Shown here: one piece after another, positions 32,322 through 42,500 of the stretch
Position numbering within the stretch: position 1 is the first letter of the stretch
How the letters are laid out: each line of letters opens with the position of its first letter
Source of the DNA: Acinetobacter sp. WCHA55
Lineage (GTDB): Bacteria > Pseudomonadota > Gammaproteobacteria > Pseudomonadales > Moraxellaceae
Length of the DNA: 64,000 nt
Direction: 5' to 3'
NCBI RefSeq assembly: GCF_002165305.2
Contig: NZ_CP032286.1
Location: 1 to 64,000, forward strand
Notes under the pieces: model-generated
What the model was told of the DNA's origin: nothing
The model's database searches: none
What the model saw: only the letters and a program-made list of their open reading frames with translations
Position numbers and translations under genes: made by a program

Positions 32322-33800
32322 ATGTCAGGAACTCGTGAAAACTGGACATCACGATCTGGTTTTATTATTGCAGCTGTAGGTTCGGCTGTAGGTTTAGGTA
32401 ATATTTGGCGTTTTCCTTATGTTGCTTATGAAAATGGCGGCGGTGCCTTTCTTATTCCTTATTTATTGGCGTTAATTACCGCTGGTTTACCTCTGTTATT
32501 TTTAGATTATGCAACGGGACATCGTAGTTCTGGGTCACCACCTAAAGCCTATCGAGCTTTGTTTAAAGGCGGTGAAACGCTGGGTTGGTGGCAAGTCTGT
32601 GTGTGTATCATCATTGGTTTGTACTATGCCAGCGTACTGACGTGGGCGGGAAGTTATGTTTACTTCTCGATTGGCCAGACTTGGGGCAGTGACCCTGAAA
32701 GTTTCTTCTTTAACACCTACTTACAAACTTCGAAAGCAACAGGTTTCGATTTACAGTTTGTAAGCCATTTATTTTGGCCAATCGTGGGAATTTGGGCACT
32801 GACCTTAATTATCCTTTTTGGTGGAGTTAAAAAAGGTGTTGAATTATCAAATAAGATTTTCATGCCTTTGCTATTCGTTTTATTCAGCATTTTAGTGGTG
32901 CAATCACTTCGTTTACCTGGTGCAGCAGAAGGCTTAAATGCATTCTTTACGCCAAACTGGTCTGCGATGATGGACTATAAAGTGTGGTTAGCGGCGTATG
33001 GCCATACCTTCTTCTCACTTTCTGTGGGTTTCGGGATTATGGTGACTTATGCATCTTACTTAAAGCCAAAGACCAACTTGACAGGCTCAGGTTTAATCGT
33101 TGGTTTTGCCAACGCTTCAACTGAAATTTTGGCGGGTATTGGTATTTTTGCTGCATTAGGCTTTATGGCGCATGCCGCAGGTAAAGAAGTCCAAGATGTG
33201 GTAAGTGGTGGTATCGGTCTGGCATTTATTGCTTTCCCGAAAATCATTTCAAGTCTAGGTGCGGGTGCTGATTTATTCGGTCTATTGTTCTTCTCATCAT
33301 TATTTGTTGCTGGTATTTCTTCCATGGTGAGTATCTTGGAAGTGCCAATTGCAGCGATGCAGGATAAGTTAAAATGGAGCCGTAAAAAAGCAGTGACCAT
33401 TATTGGTGGTGGTAGTGCTTTAGTTTCAGTTATTCTTTTCTCAAGTGTGAATGCGATTAAATTGGTTGATATTGTCGATCACTTTATTAATAACATTGGC
33501 ATTGTGGGTGGCGCGCTTGTTTCAATCCTTTGTATTACGTGGTTTAAGCGTTCTGCATTGATTGAGTTGCGTGATCACGTAAACCGTATTTCCACAATTC
33601 AACTCGGTAAGGGGTGGGCATTTACCTTGACCGTAATTACTTCACTCGTGTTATTAACGACGCTGAGTATGACGTTATTTAATTTGGTGAAAAATGGTTA
33701 CGATACCTATAGCATGAGTCTGCAAGGGCTATTTGGTTGGGGCAGTGTGATTTTCTGTGCCGTTATTGCAATCGTACTCAGCAAAGTTAAAGATCGCTAG
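32322..33800 (+). CDS. Sodium-dependent NSS/SNF-family amino acid transporter
   Basis: This 492-aa inner-membrane protein begins MSGTRENWTSRSGFIIAAVG. The diagnostic first-helix motif GSAVGLGNIWRFPYV supplies sodium and substrate contacts in LeuT-type transporters. About 11-12 membrane helices are visible. The start at ATG 32322 is preferred over an upstream GTG (32301). It is followed after 9 bp by a 47-codon gene for a MetS-like small subunit, the pairing known for MetP-MetS methionine/alanine importers. Methionine/alanine uptake is therefore likely but inferred. Confidence 0.88.
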   Translation: MSGTRENWTSRSGFIIAAVGSAVGLGNIWRFPYVAYENGGGAFLIPYLLALITAGLPLLFLDYATGHRSSGSPPKAYRALFKGGETLGWWQVCVCIIIGLYYASVLTWAGSYVYFSIGQTWGSDPESFFFNTYLQTSKATGFDLQFVSHLFWPIVGIWALTLIILFGGVKKGVELSNKIFMPLLFVLFSILVVQSLRLPGAAEGLNAFFTPNWSAMMDYKVWLAAYGHTFFSLSVGFGIMVTYASYLKPKTNLTGSGLIVGFANASTEILAGIGIFAALGFMAHAAGKEVQDVVSGGIGLAFIAFPKIISSLGAGADLFGLLFFSSLFVAGISSMVSILEVPIAAMQDKLKWSRKKAVTIIGGGSALVSVILFSSVNAIKLVDIVDHFINNIGIVGGALVSILCITWFKRSALIELRDHVNRISTIQLGKGWAFTLTVITSLVLLTTLSMTLFNLVKNGYDTYSMSLQGLFGWGSVIFCAVIAIVLSKVKDR

Positions 33801-33809
33801 GAGAAAAAA

Positions 33810-33953
33810 ATGAATACTTCAGCAATCGTAATGATGGTGATTTCAATGTTGTTTGTTTGGGGAGGACTTGTGTTGTCTATTCTCCACTTGATGAAAAATC
33901 CAGAAGAGCTCGATGATGTTCTTGACGATGTGAAAGACCAGCATACGTTGTAA
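33810..33953 (+). CDS. metS: MetS-like small subunit of methionine/alanine importer
   Basis: This 47-aa single-span membrane protein starts MNTSAIVMMVISMLFVWGG, then LVLSILHLMKNPEE and an acidic cytoplasmic tail (DDVLDDVKDQHTL). The length, one hydrophobic helix and the position 9 bp behind an NSS transporter match the family of small subunits needed by MetP-type importers. The ribosome binding site AGGAGA lies just upstream of the ATG. It is too short for most gene-length cut-offs and easily missed. Symbol by family; biochemical role inferred. Confidence 0.85.
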   Translation: MNTSAIVMMVISMLFVWGGLVLSILHLMKNPEELDDVLDDVKDQHTL

Positions 33954-33997
33954 TACCTGATATAAAATTTAACCCTGAAATAGGTATTTAACTATTT

Positions 33998-34037
33998 AAA
34001 ATAACGCCCGATGAGCTTCATTGGGCGTTATTTTTTT
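33998..34037 (+). terminator. Terminator of the NSS transporter operon
   Basis: The stem AAATAACGCCC.ATG/CAT.GGGCGTTATTT with a 5-nt loop is followed by a long T-run. Confidence 0.92.
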
Positions 34038-34263
34038 CTAAGGGTAGATGAGTTGGCATCTTCAGCAGTTTCGATAAGCTTTTTTTGATGAATTGATTTG
34101 GAGTTATTGTTCACGCCCATTTGGCTCGAAATAAATAAGAATTTAAAGGGCCAAAAAGTATGCTGTACAAATTTTATCTAATAAATATGCAATCACAATA
34201 ACAACTATGATACAAAATAGTATAGAATTGTGACACAGTTTGTATTTTTGCTGGCTAATTCAT
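34038..34263 (+). other. Upstream region of DUF11 operon 1
   Basis: An AT-rich stretch of about 225 bp between the NSS-operon terminator and the first DUF11 gene; it must hold the operon promoter. A TATAGAAT sequence at 34221-34228 is a possible -10. No consensus -35 is evident. Confidence 0.35.
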
Positions 34264-36909
34264 ATGAAAATTAACAAAAAGAAATTTTCTGCTCTGTCAT
34301 TTTTATTTTTTTTTTCATTAGAAGCACATGCATTTCCACAACCGGGAAGCTATATTTCTAACGTTGCATCTGGGGACTATACCGATGAGATGGGGAATGT
34401 TTTATTGGTCAATTCCAATCCTGTGGCATTGGAAGTGCAAAAAACGTACTCACTGACTTTAGTACAAAATCAAAACCAATATGGTGTGGTCGGTGGGGCT
34501 GTGAATCTGCCACATGTGTTAACCAATACAGGTAATACTGCTGATCGATATACATTGGGGCTAGTGCAAAGTAGCACGGATAATTTTGATTTAAGTAATG
34601 TGAAGGTCTATGCAGACCGCGATCAAAATGGTTTACCAGATAATACTGAAGACTTATTGGTGGGATCAATTGAGCTCAATGCGGGTCAATCTTTAGCAGT
34701 CGTGATTGTAGGCAGTATCCCGACCAATGTCTCTTTTAATCAGCTCAGTAGTTTAGATCTCAAAGCTGTAAGCCAGCAAAATACGACACTTTCTGCACAA
34801 GTCACAGATACGATTCGCGTTGTAGATGATGCTGTGATTTCTCTCGTTAAAGCGCAAAGTGCAAGTGAAGGTAATATTGGTGACCTGATCACCTATACTT
34901 TGACCTATCGGAATACAGGGACAGCAACACGTCGTGTTGTGCTGCAAGATGTATTGGATGATTCTTTAGAATATGTATCTGGGTCAGCAGTTTGGAATCA
35001 AAATAGCACAGCACTCACCGATGCAAATGATACAGAAGGATCTGCCAATACAGGAATTGCCTACCAGCTTAAACCTGATGGGAAGAGTCTAGAAGCCAGT
35101 ATTACAGCTGTTGCACCGCTCACATCAGGCACATTGGCTTTTAAAGCCAAAGTGAAACAAGGTGCTGCCAATAAAATTCCAAACACGGCAGGTTTTGTAC
35201 AATATGACATGGATAATACCACGGTAAAACTGAGCAGTTTCTCCAATACCGTGATCTACAGTTTGGCTGCTGTCTATGGGGTGGTTTTAAATAATAAATC
35301 CAGTTCAGCAGCGAACGTTGGTAACCCGAATAACAGTCCTGATAACTTGGTGATTCAAGCCAGTTTGAAACCAGGGCAAGAAGTTTTCTTTAATAACTAT
35401 GTTTGGAACGTTGGTAATACCACAGATACTTATAATTTAAGTTATAGCTCAAACAATTTGCCTAGCTGTGTCAAAGTTAATTTTTACACGCAGGATGGAA
35501 AAACATTATTTACGGATACCAATGGTGACGGTAAAGTCGATACAGGCTCGATTTCAAATGCTGCGGTAAAACAAATTCAGGTTGGGGTATCAGCCTCTAC
35601 AGGCTGTACCAGCAGTGTCAGCAATATCAATATTGATGTGGTTGCAACATCCATTGCTTCAAGTACAGCCTCTGACCCGATTCGTAACCAAATTACAGCT
35701 TTAGCCGCTGCATCTAGCAGTAGTGATTTATATAATGCTGACCAATCTGGTTTAGGTGTGGGGATTGTGGATAACGCCGGTCAACCATTACGTACAGTTA
35801 AAGTTACTTCGGGAAAAGCGGTTTTTCCTTTGGTGGCAAAGAATAATTCAACTCAAGCCAACAACTATAATTTGTATGCATCCTTTAGCGCGATCGATGT
35901 AGCCAATATTGCACTTACCGCTAAAACGGGTTTTAGCGTCAAATTTTATGAAGGTGATGCAAGCTGTCAAACGGTGGGTAAGCAAATTACCAATACGGGA
36001 ACCTTAGGCGCTGGAGCAAGCAAGAGCTATTGTGCGGTGATTGAGGTTGACGCCAGTCAACAGAATTTTACAGCACCGATTTGGTTTGCGATTCAATCAC
36101 CTGTTAATCAACAAGCGGACTCGATTAAGAACCAAATTGAAAGTAATGTCGCACGTTTACTCACTCTGACCAATGATCAGCAGGGACAGGTAAGTGTGGG
36201 CGGCACAATTGTCTATGCACATACTTTAAAGAATTTGGGCAATATGGCAGAAGGCGCAAATGCAGGTTCTCAGGTTAATCTAAAAGTTGTACCACTGAAA
36301 AATGATGGCTTTGTCTATACCCTTTATTATGATGCGAATAAAAATGGTCAGATTGATAGTGCAGACCAAATTATTAGCGCAACCACCAGTTTAAATCAGC
36401 TTTTGGGTAGTGCAGGTTTAGTGGCTCAGGCTGATATTCAGTTGTTACTCAAAGTTCAAGCAGCACCTTCGGCAACAGAAGGGGTGGTGAGTCAGGCAGA
36501 TATCGTGGTTGAAGTGTCAGACTTTAACGGCATTCATTTAGATAACTTAAAAAATACAGATGTGACCACGGTTGCAACGGGGCATTTACAGTTAGTTAAA
36601 ACACAAGCAGCGAATAGTAGCTGTACCACCACTAATTTAGCAGCTCTGAGCTATTCCACCCAATTGGTTTCGGTCAAGCCAAATCAATGTGTGGTGTATA
36701 AGCTGACCCTTAAAAATGATGGTAGTTCGGTGGTGAAGAATGTGCAATTTAATGATGTTGTTCCAGCTTATACCAGCCTAGTAGGAACGCCTGTCATTGT
36801 TCCGTCAGGTACAAATTTATCTTCTGGTGACAAAGTTTCTGCTTTGGTGAGTAGTTTAGATCCAAGCCAAGAAGCCAATTTCTACTTTGTTATTCGTGTT
36901 AACCCTTAA
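34264..36909 (+). CDS. Large exported DUF11-repeat protein, paralogue 1
   Basis: This 881-aa secreted protein has a signal peptide ending EAHA. The mature N-terminus carries the head motif YISNVASGDY...NSNPV. Modules, by my reading: an Ig-like unit with calcium loop DRDQNGLPDN (about 48-175), a DUF11 repeat (about 190-330, GDLITYTLTYRNTGT), a unit with DTNGDGKVD (about 335-490), a cysteine-paired unit (about 510-610), a unit starting DQQGQVSVGGTIVYAHTL with DANKNGQIDSAD (about 640-760), and a final DUF11-like unit ending FYFVIRVNP. There is no sorting signal, C-terminal anchor or catalytic motif. A frame extension to TTG 34240 is rejected. It is the first gene of operon 1; the next gene is 15 bp away. 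Presumed surface or fibre protein. Confidence 0.82.
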   Translation: MKINKKKFSALSFLFFFSLEAHAFPQPGSYISNVASGDYTDEMGNVLLVNSNPVALEVQKTYSLTLVQNQNQYGVVGGAVNLPHVLTNTGNTADRYTLGLVQSSTDNFDLSNVKVYADRDQNGLPDNTEDLLVGSIELNAGQSLAVVIVGSIPTNVSFNQLSSLDLKAVSQQNTTLSAQVTDTIRVVDDAVISLVKAQSASEGNIGDLITYTLTYRNTGTATRRVVLQDVLDDSLEYVSGSAVWNQNSTALTDANDTEGSANTGIAYQLKPDGKSLEASITAVAPLTSGTLAFKAKVKQGAANKIPNTAGFVQYDMDNTTVKLSSFSNTVIYSLAAVYGVVLNNKSSSAANVGNPNNSPDNLVIQASLKPGQEVFFNNYVWNVGNTTDTYNLSYSSNNLPSCVKVNFYTQDGKTLFTDTNGDGKVDTGSISNAAVKQIQVGVSASTGCTSSVSNINIDVVATSIASSTASDPIRNQITALAAASSSSDLYNADQSGLGVGIVDNAGQPLRTVKVTSGKAVFPLVAKNNSTQANNYNLYASFSAIDVANIALTAKTGFSVKFYEGDASCQTVGKQITNTGTLGAGASKSYCAVIEVDASQQNFTAPIWFAIQSPVNQQADSIKNQIESNVARLLTLTNDQQGQVSVGGTIVYAHTLKNLGNMAEGANAGSQVNLKVVPLKNDGFVYTLYYDANKNGQIDSADQIISATTSLNQLLGSAGLVAQADIQLLLKVQAAPSATEGVVSQADIVVEVSDFNGIHLDNLKNTDVTTVATGHLQLVKTQAANSSCTTTNLAALSYSTQLVSVKPNQCVVYKLTLKNDGSSVVKNVQFNDVVPAYTSLVGTPVIVPSGTNLSSGDKVSALVSSLDPSQEANFYFVIRVNP

Positions 36910-36924
36910 GAGTAGGCTCGGAAA

Positions 36925-39582
36925 ATGTTTGCAGAAAAGAAAATCATTCGAAATATGCGTATTGCCATGCTGAGCTTATTGGGGGCAACAGCATCGACTT
37001 GGGTTTTTGCTGATGCGCTGGTCATCAGTAACATGGCGGTGGGTGAATACAAAGAAGAAGGTTCTACTGTGGTTCAAGTGGCACGTTCCAATTTGGTTCA
37101 AACCACTGTTATTCCTGTGTATAACCTCAGTTTGAAAGATAACCGAACGGAATATGTACGTCCGGGGCAGGCTGTTTACTATCATCATGTTTTAACTAAT
37201 ACAGGGAACGAACGCGATCTTTATAACTTGGTGAGCAGTCAAATTGCAGGGGGCAGTTTTAACCATAGTAATATTGAAATTTATTTAGATGCCGATCGAA
37301 ATGGTGTCGCTGATAGTAATACTCCAATTAGCCAATATGGCTTAAATGCTGGAGAGACAGTTGCACTGATTATTAAAGCCATCATCCCTTCAACAGCAGC
37401 CGTAAATAGCACCAGTCAGATTCAACTCACAGCGACCTCTACACAACAGCCGAGCCTGACTCAAAATAATATTGATACATCTCGCATCACGGATCAGGCA
37501 GTTTTAAACTTAACCAAAAGTTTTGATAAAACAATTGTAGTAAATGGGGATATCGCAACAGTCCGTTTAACCTATTTTAATAACGGCAATACCAGTGGTG
37601 TAGTGAATATCAGCGACCTGCTAGATACCACACAGTTGACCTATGTGACGGGAAATGAAAACTGGAATGGGCAAGCACTCAATGCTGCATCAAATAATGA
37701 TGACCCGACAGGAATAAACTATTATCTGGATGCGGATGGTAAAACCATTCGTGCACAAATCACCAATGTGCCTGCGAATGCACAAGGTTATATTGAGTTC
37801 CGTGTTCGCGTGGCACGTACTGCACCAGGTGAGATCCCCAACTTTGCCAATATGGACTATGACCATGATGGGTTGTCTACTACAGCAAATTTAACCACGC
37901 AGTCAAACACCGCAGTATTAAACATTAAACCGATTTATGGGGTGGTGATTAATGCGGATGTAAATAGTGTGAGTGGTGCAGACTTACTGACTAAATCTGC
38001 TGTAAGTAGTGGTGGTACAGTTAGCTTTGAAAACTATGTCTGGAACACTGGAACAGCGGCAGATCGGTTCAATTTAAGTTTTGCTAGCCATAATTTACCG
38101 ACAGGGAGTGTGCTGGAGTTCTATCGTGCAGATGGTGTTACGCCATTATTTGATAGCAATAATGACGGGATTGTTGATACGGGAACGCTAGATGCTGGTG
38201 CTAAGCTTCCGATAATTGTGAAAATTACGTTCCCACCAGACTATATTGATACAGCCAATACCACATATAACATTGTGCCTAAAGCACAGTCGATAACAGA
38301 CAATACCAAAACAGATACGGTACAAGATCGGACCTCATTGATACAAAATGCGGCCTCTCGCTTAGTGGACTTGATCAATAGCCCTGAAACCACAGCAAAT
38401 GGGACAGGAAATGGCAATGTGTCGAATGGCAGTTCGCCGTGGAAAACCTTGGCGGGGGTGAATAACCAAACGGTGGTGTTCCCGCTTACGGTACGCCATA
38501 CGGGTCAAGCGACGAGTTATAACTTTAGTGCTGATGCTGATAACAATTTTGCGACGGTTGCTTTGCCAAGCGATGTTAGTTCTGTGCGCTATTTTGCTTC
38601 ATCAACCATAGACTGCTCGGTACTTGGAGCAGAAATTACTTCAACGCGGTTATTGAATAATGGGGAGTCTCAGCTTTATTGTGCGGTTGTGGAAATTCGA
38701 GCAGACGCAAAAAGCACAACTCAGCCGATTCCAATTTATTTTAAAGTGGCTTCTTCTAGTTTGCCTACCTCAGCACCAAACAATGGCTATGATGTAATTC
38801 AAAATGCCATTACGATTAACTCGAATGCGAGTCAAGGTGGTGTGAGTTTAGAACCTGATTTGCGTGGGCAAATCGCACCAGGTGGCAGTATTGTGTATAC
38901 CCACACATTAAAGCCGTGGGGAACATCTGCATTGTCCGCAACGGATAATTTCAGTGTTGCCAATGATCGAATTGGCTTTACCACAACCCTTTATTATGAT
39001 GCCAATAACGATGGGCAGTTAGATGCGTCCGATCCGATCATTCAAAATTTATCGGTTGTGAGTGCTGCAATTCTCAGCAGTAAAGCACAGCTTCGTATCT
39101 TTAATAAAGTGGAAAATACCGCGTATAACACTGTTGGAGTCGTGAATACTTCCATCATTAGCCTAAAAAATAGTGCTGGTACGATATTGGATACGGCAAC
39201 AGATATTACAACCATAACCAGTGCACCAGTCCGTTTGAGCAAGTTACAAGCCAAAGATAATAATTGCGATGGTGTCGCGGATACGGCGTATACCTCAAAT
39301 GTGTTACCGATTACACGTAATGCAGATGGTTCGGGGCAATGTGTTTTGTACCAATTGACAGTGAAGAACTTGGGGGCTTCGGCCATTGGGCGATTTAATT
39401 TTTATGATTACACGCCTGAGGCGATGGTGATGAGTAAAGCGCCAAGTTGTACAACGTGTGAAGTGGGTTCATTAACTGCACCAGCACTTGGACAGTCGGG
39501 TGCAATTAAGGGTTCAGTTGCTGCAATAAAAAGCAATGAAAGTCATAGCTTAGAGTTTGGGGTGAAATATGTGGGGAACTAA
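36925..39582 (+). CDS. Large exported DUF11-repeat protein, paralogue 2
   Basis: This 885-aa protein has the same module order as the preceding gene: head motif VISNMAVGEY...RSNLV, calcium loop DADRNGVADSN, DUF11 repeat, loop DSNNDGIVDTG, cysteine-paired unit (IDCSVLG...LYCAVVEI), the RGQIAPGGSIVYTHTL unit with DANNDGQLDASD, and a C-terminal unit with cysteines (NNCDGVAD...GQCVLYQL) ending LEFGVKYVGN. The signal peptide is MRIAMLSLLGATASTWVFA, after a short polar N-extension from the ATG at 36925. A product of tandem duplication with divergence. It ends 4 bp before the next start, so it is firmly co-transcribed. Cell-surface location and fibre role are inferred. Confidence 0.82.
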   Translation: MFAEKKIIRNMRIAMLSLLGATASTWVFADALVISNMAVGEYKEEGSTVVQVARSNLVQTTVIPVYNLSLKDNRTEYVRPGQAVYYHHVLTNTGNERDLYNLVSSQIAGGSFNHSNIEIYLDADRNGVADSNTPISQYGLNAGETVALIIKAIIPSTAAVNSTSQIQLTATSTQQPSLTQNNIDTSRITDQAVLNLTKSFDKTIVVNGDIATVRLTYFNNGNTSGVVNISDLLDTTQLTYVTGNENWNGQALNAASNNDDPTGINYYLDADGKTIRAQITNVPANAQGYIEFRVRVARTAPGEIPNFANMDYDHDGLSTTANLTTQSNTAVLNIKPIYGVVINADVNSVSGADLLTKSAVSSGGTVSFENYVWNTGTAADRFNLSFASHNLPTGSVLEFYRADGVTPLFDSNNDGIVDTGTLDAGAKLPIIVKITFPPDYIDTANTTYNIVPKAQSITDNTKTDTVQDRTSLIQNAASRLVDLINSPETTANGTGNGNVSNGSSPWKTLAGVNNQTVVFPLTVRHTGQATSYNFSADADNNFATVALPSDVSSVRYFASSTIDCSVLGAEITSTRLLNNGESQLYCAVVEIRADAKSTTQPIPIYFKVASSSLPTSAPNNGYDVIQNAITINSNASQGGVSLEPDLRGQIAPGGSIVYTHTLKPWGTSALSATDNFSVANDRIGFTTTLYYDANNDGQLDASDPIIQNLSVVSAAILSSKAQLRIFNKVENTAYNTVGVVNTSIISLKNSAGTILDTATDITTITSAPVRLSKLQAKDNNCDGVADTAYTSNVLPITRNADGSGQCVLYQLTVKNLGASAIGRFNFYDYTPEAMVMSKAPSCTTCEVGSLTAPALGQSGAIKGSVAAIKSNESHSLEFGVKYVGN

Positions 39583-39586
39583 GTCA

Positions 39587-42500
39587 ATGAAGCGCATTAT
39601 TGCATTCTCAGCAAGTCTAGGTTTGGGGCTGATATTAAATTCGGTAGCAATTGCTGCTGTACCCACTTTGGAGATATCTTCTGCAAGTGGTACGGCTGGA
39701 ACGGGGCCAACCACAGCGTCTCAAACAAATACATATTTATTTAATGCTGATAACCCAACGGCAAATACCTTTAGTCAAAGCTACTTTCCTAAAACAACAG
39801 TGACATACACACTTGAAAATCAGCAGTATCCAAATGGAAATAATAGCGGTCTCTTTTTTGGTGATAATACAGGTACAGCAGCTGAAAGAAGTATTTTTAT
39901 TCCTATAGGTGATCAAGGTGCTCCCCGAGACAATGATTTTACCTCAAGTCGTCTAAATCCTTCTATGGGGACAGGAATTAGCATTACGAATAATTACGGC
40001 ACACGTGTTGTTTTAAACTCGAGCATATTGGCAAGTAATGTTAGTCGAGTTACAAGTGGATTGGGAGTTTACTTTGGTGACGTAGTCGTAAATTTTAATA
40101 GACCAGTTAAAAATCCAGTCATTAATTTATCAGGCATGGGGGGAACTTTTGGTGGAGTTGGTATTACTGCTAATTTTAGGTTATCAAGTGCTCCATCTGG
40201 TACAACGATCAGACTACTTTCAGGAAGAAATTTAGTTATTTCTGGAAGTGATATCCGAAATAATGCAGGTAGTTATGGAGCAACAACGGGCAGTGGTGGT
40301 GCCAGTGGAAGTGTGCAAGTTGAAAATTCGAATACGATAACATCATTAAGGTTCGGGGTTTATCTTGCTTCTGATGCAAGTTCTGGGGTTGGTTGGGGGA
40401 GTTCTGGCGATGCTTTTGTTTTTAGTGCAGCTAGCGTTGACTCTATGGTTGGCGATTTGGTTGTTTCTAAAACGAATAATGTAACCCAAGTCTATTCAGG
40501 TGGGACAACCACTTATACCGTACGTGTCTCGAATAACGGCCCTGACACTTATACTGGAACATTACTTAAGGATGTGGTCGGTACAGGATTAACGGCGATA
40601 GCTGTATCTTGTAGTACAGTTGCCAATAATAAATGTACTACAGCTCCAGCTTTAAGCAGTTTGGCTTCTATTGACACAGGGAGTTTAGCCTCTGGCGAAT
40701 TCTACGAAATTTTAGTTACAGCACGTGTGGATGCTACAGTGGGCAGTACTGTGTCAAATACAGCGACAGTAGAAGTGCCTACATTAGGTTCCTCTACAGG
40801 AGCTAGTTGTACGGCTTTAAATAGTGGAGGTATTACACGTTCATTTAACCAAACCACTGGTGCTTGCACAACAACAGATCAAGACACGGTATTGGCATCG
40901 GCAGATTTGGAAGTCTCGAAAACTTCTGATAAAACGATATACAATACAGGTGATGTCGTGAAATATACGATTAAGGCTTGGAATAATGGTGGTGTTGCGG
41001 TTACCGATGCAACATTAACGGATTTAGTTCCTACAAATATTTCGAGTTTAAGTTGGACATGTGCCAAATATGGGACGGCAGTATGCCCAACAACTGCAAA
41101 TATGGTGACTTCAGAAAGCAGCAACAGTCTCAGCGCAACTGGGTTAAACCTTCCTGCCAATGGAAAAGATGTCAATTATTTAGAGTTCATTATAACGGGC
41201 CTAGCTTATAAAGCAGGTTCAGTTGCCAATACTGCATCTATTTCTACTAGTGTTTTTGATCGAAACTCTGCTAATAATAGTGCCACAGCAAACATGACGA
41301 TTACACAGAATACGCCAATTACTACTGGAAGTTCGCAAAATCAGTGTTCAGCGAGTCAAGCGGTAAATCTTGTTTCTGATATGACTTTTAGAAAATATGA
41401 TGCCGACAATACTTTGGCAGCTTTTGATAATAATTTAAAAACAGCGGGGAGTAGTCCAACAGTACTTCCGAATAGCGTCATGTATGGCACGGGAGCAAAT
41501 GGTGCTTTGCAAGTGCGAGGGCGGCTGAGTTGGTCCTATGGTTACCCGCGCAGTAACACAACAGGGGCGACCATTCGTGTCTTGGTAGATGGAATAGCTT
41601 ATGCTGTGCTGATTACTCCAGGTAAAAGTTCAAATACAACAGCGTCATTCAATTCCTTAAATGGTGCTCAAGTTTCACAATCAGATTATTCATTAACTTC
41701 ATATCAAACAGATCCAGGAAGTATTAATTTTACGATTACACTACCTACTTCTGTAACGAGTATCAAAGTTGTACGTACCGAATTCCAGAGTTATGCGGGT
41801 TCGGGTGTAGCAGGTGATGATATTGGTATTGGTTTAAATGACGTGAATGCGTGTTTAAAGCCAACGTTCCAAATGAACAAAGTATCTGAAAATGGCACCG
41901 ATAGCTTTAACTTTAACGCGTTCTCAAATTTGACAAATAACAACGCTGAAACCATTACTAGCGGTGAAGTGGTCACGACGGTTATTGGTGCTGCGCAATC
42001 TGTGCGTTTGAAAACCAGTACATCGCTTATAGAGCAAGGTGCAACAGTAGTTTACGCAATACCAAACACCGCGATTAGCTTTACTGAGTCTGCTTCAACT
42101 TTATATTCTCTTAAAAGCATTGAATGCACAGATACTAATGCTTCAATTTCAGGGAACGGCACGGGGAATTTGGGTGGTGTAAATGGTATGACTCAAACCA
42201 TTCCTGCAGCCAATGTGAAATTTGCATCCAAGCTTGTATGCCGCGTAACGAATAGTAAAAAAGCCGGCTATGTATTCTCTGGACGAGTCTTTAATGATAA
42301 CGGTGGTACATCTTCAGATATTTCAAAGGCATATAACGGAAGCGTAGATGTTGGTGAACTAGGTATTGCTGGCAGTGTAGTTGAACTCCAAGATTGTTCA
42401 ACTCAGGCAGTCTTAGCATCGGCAACATCCAATGCTAATGGTGATTTTAGAATACAGACTTTACAGGATGTCTTCTCTGGGCGCAGTAATGTCTGTCTCG

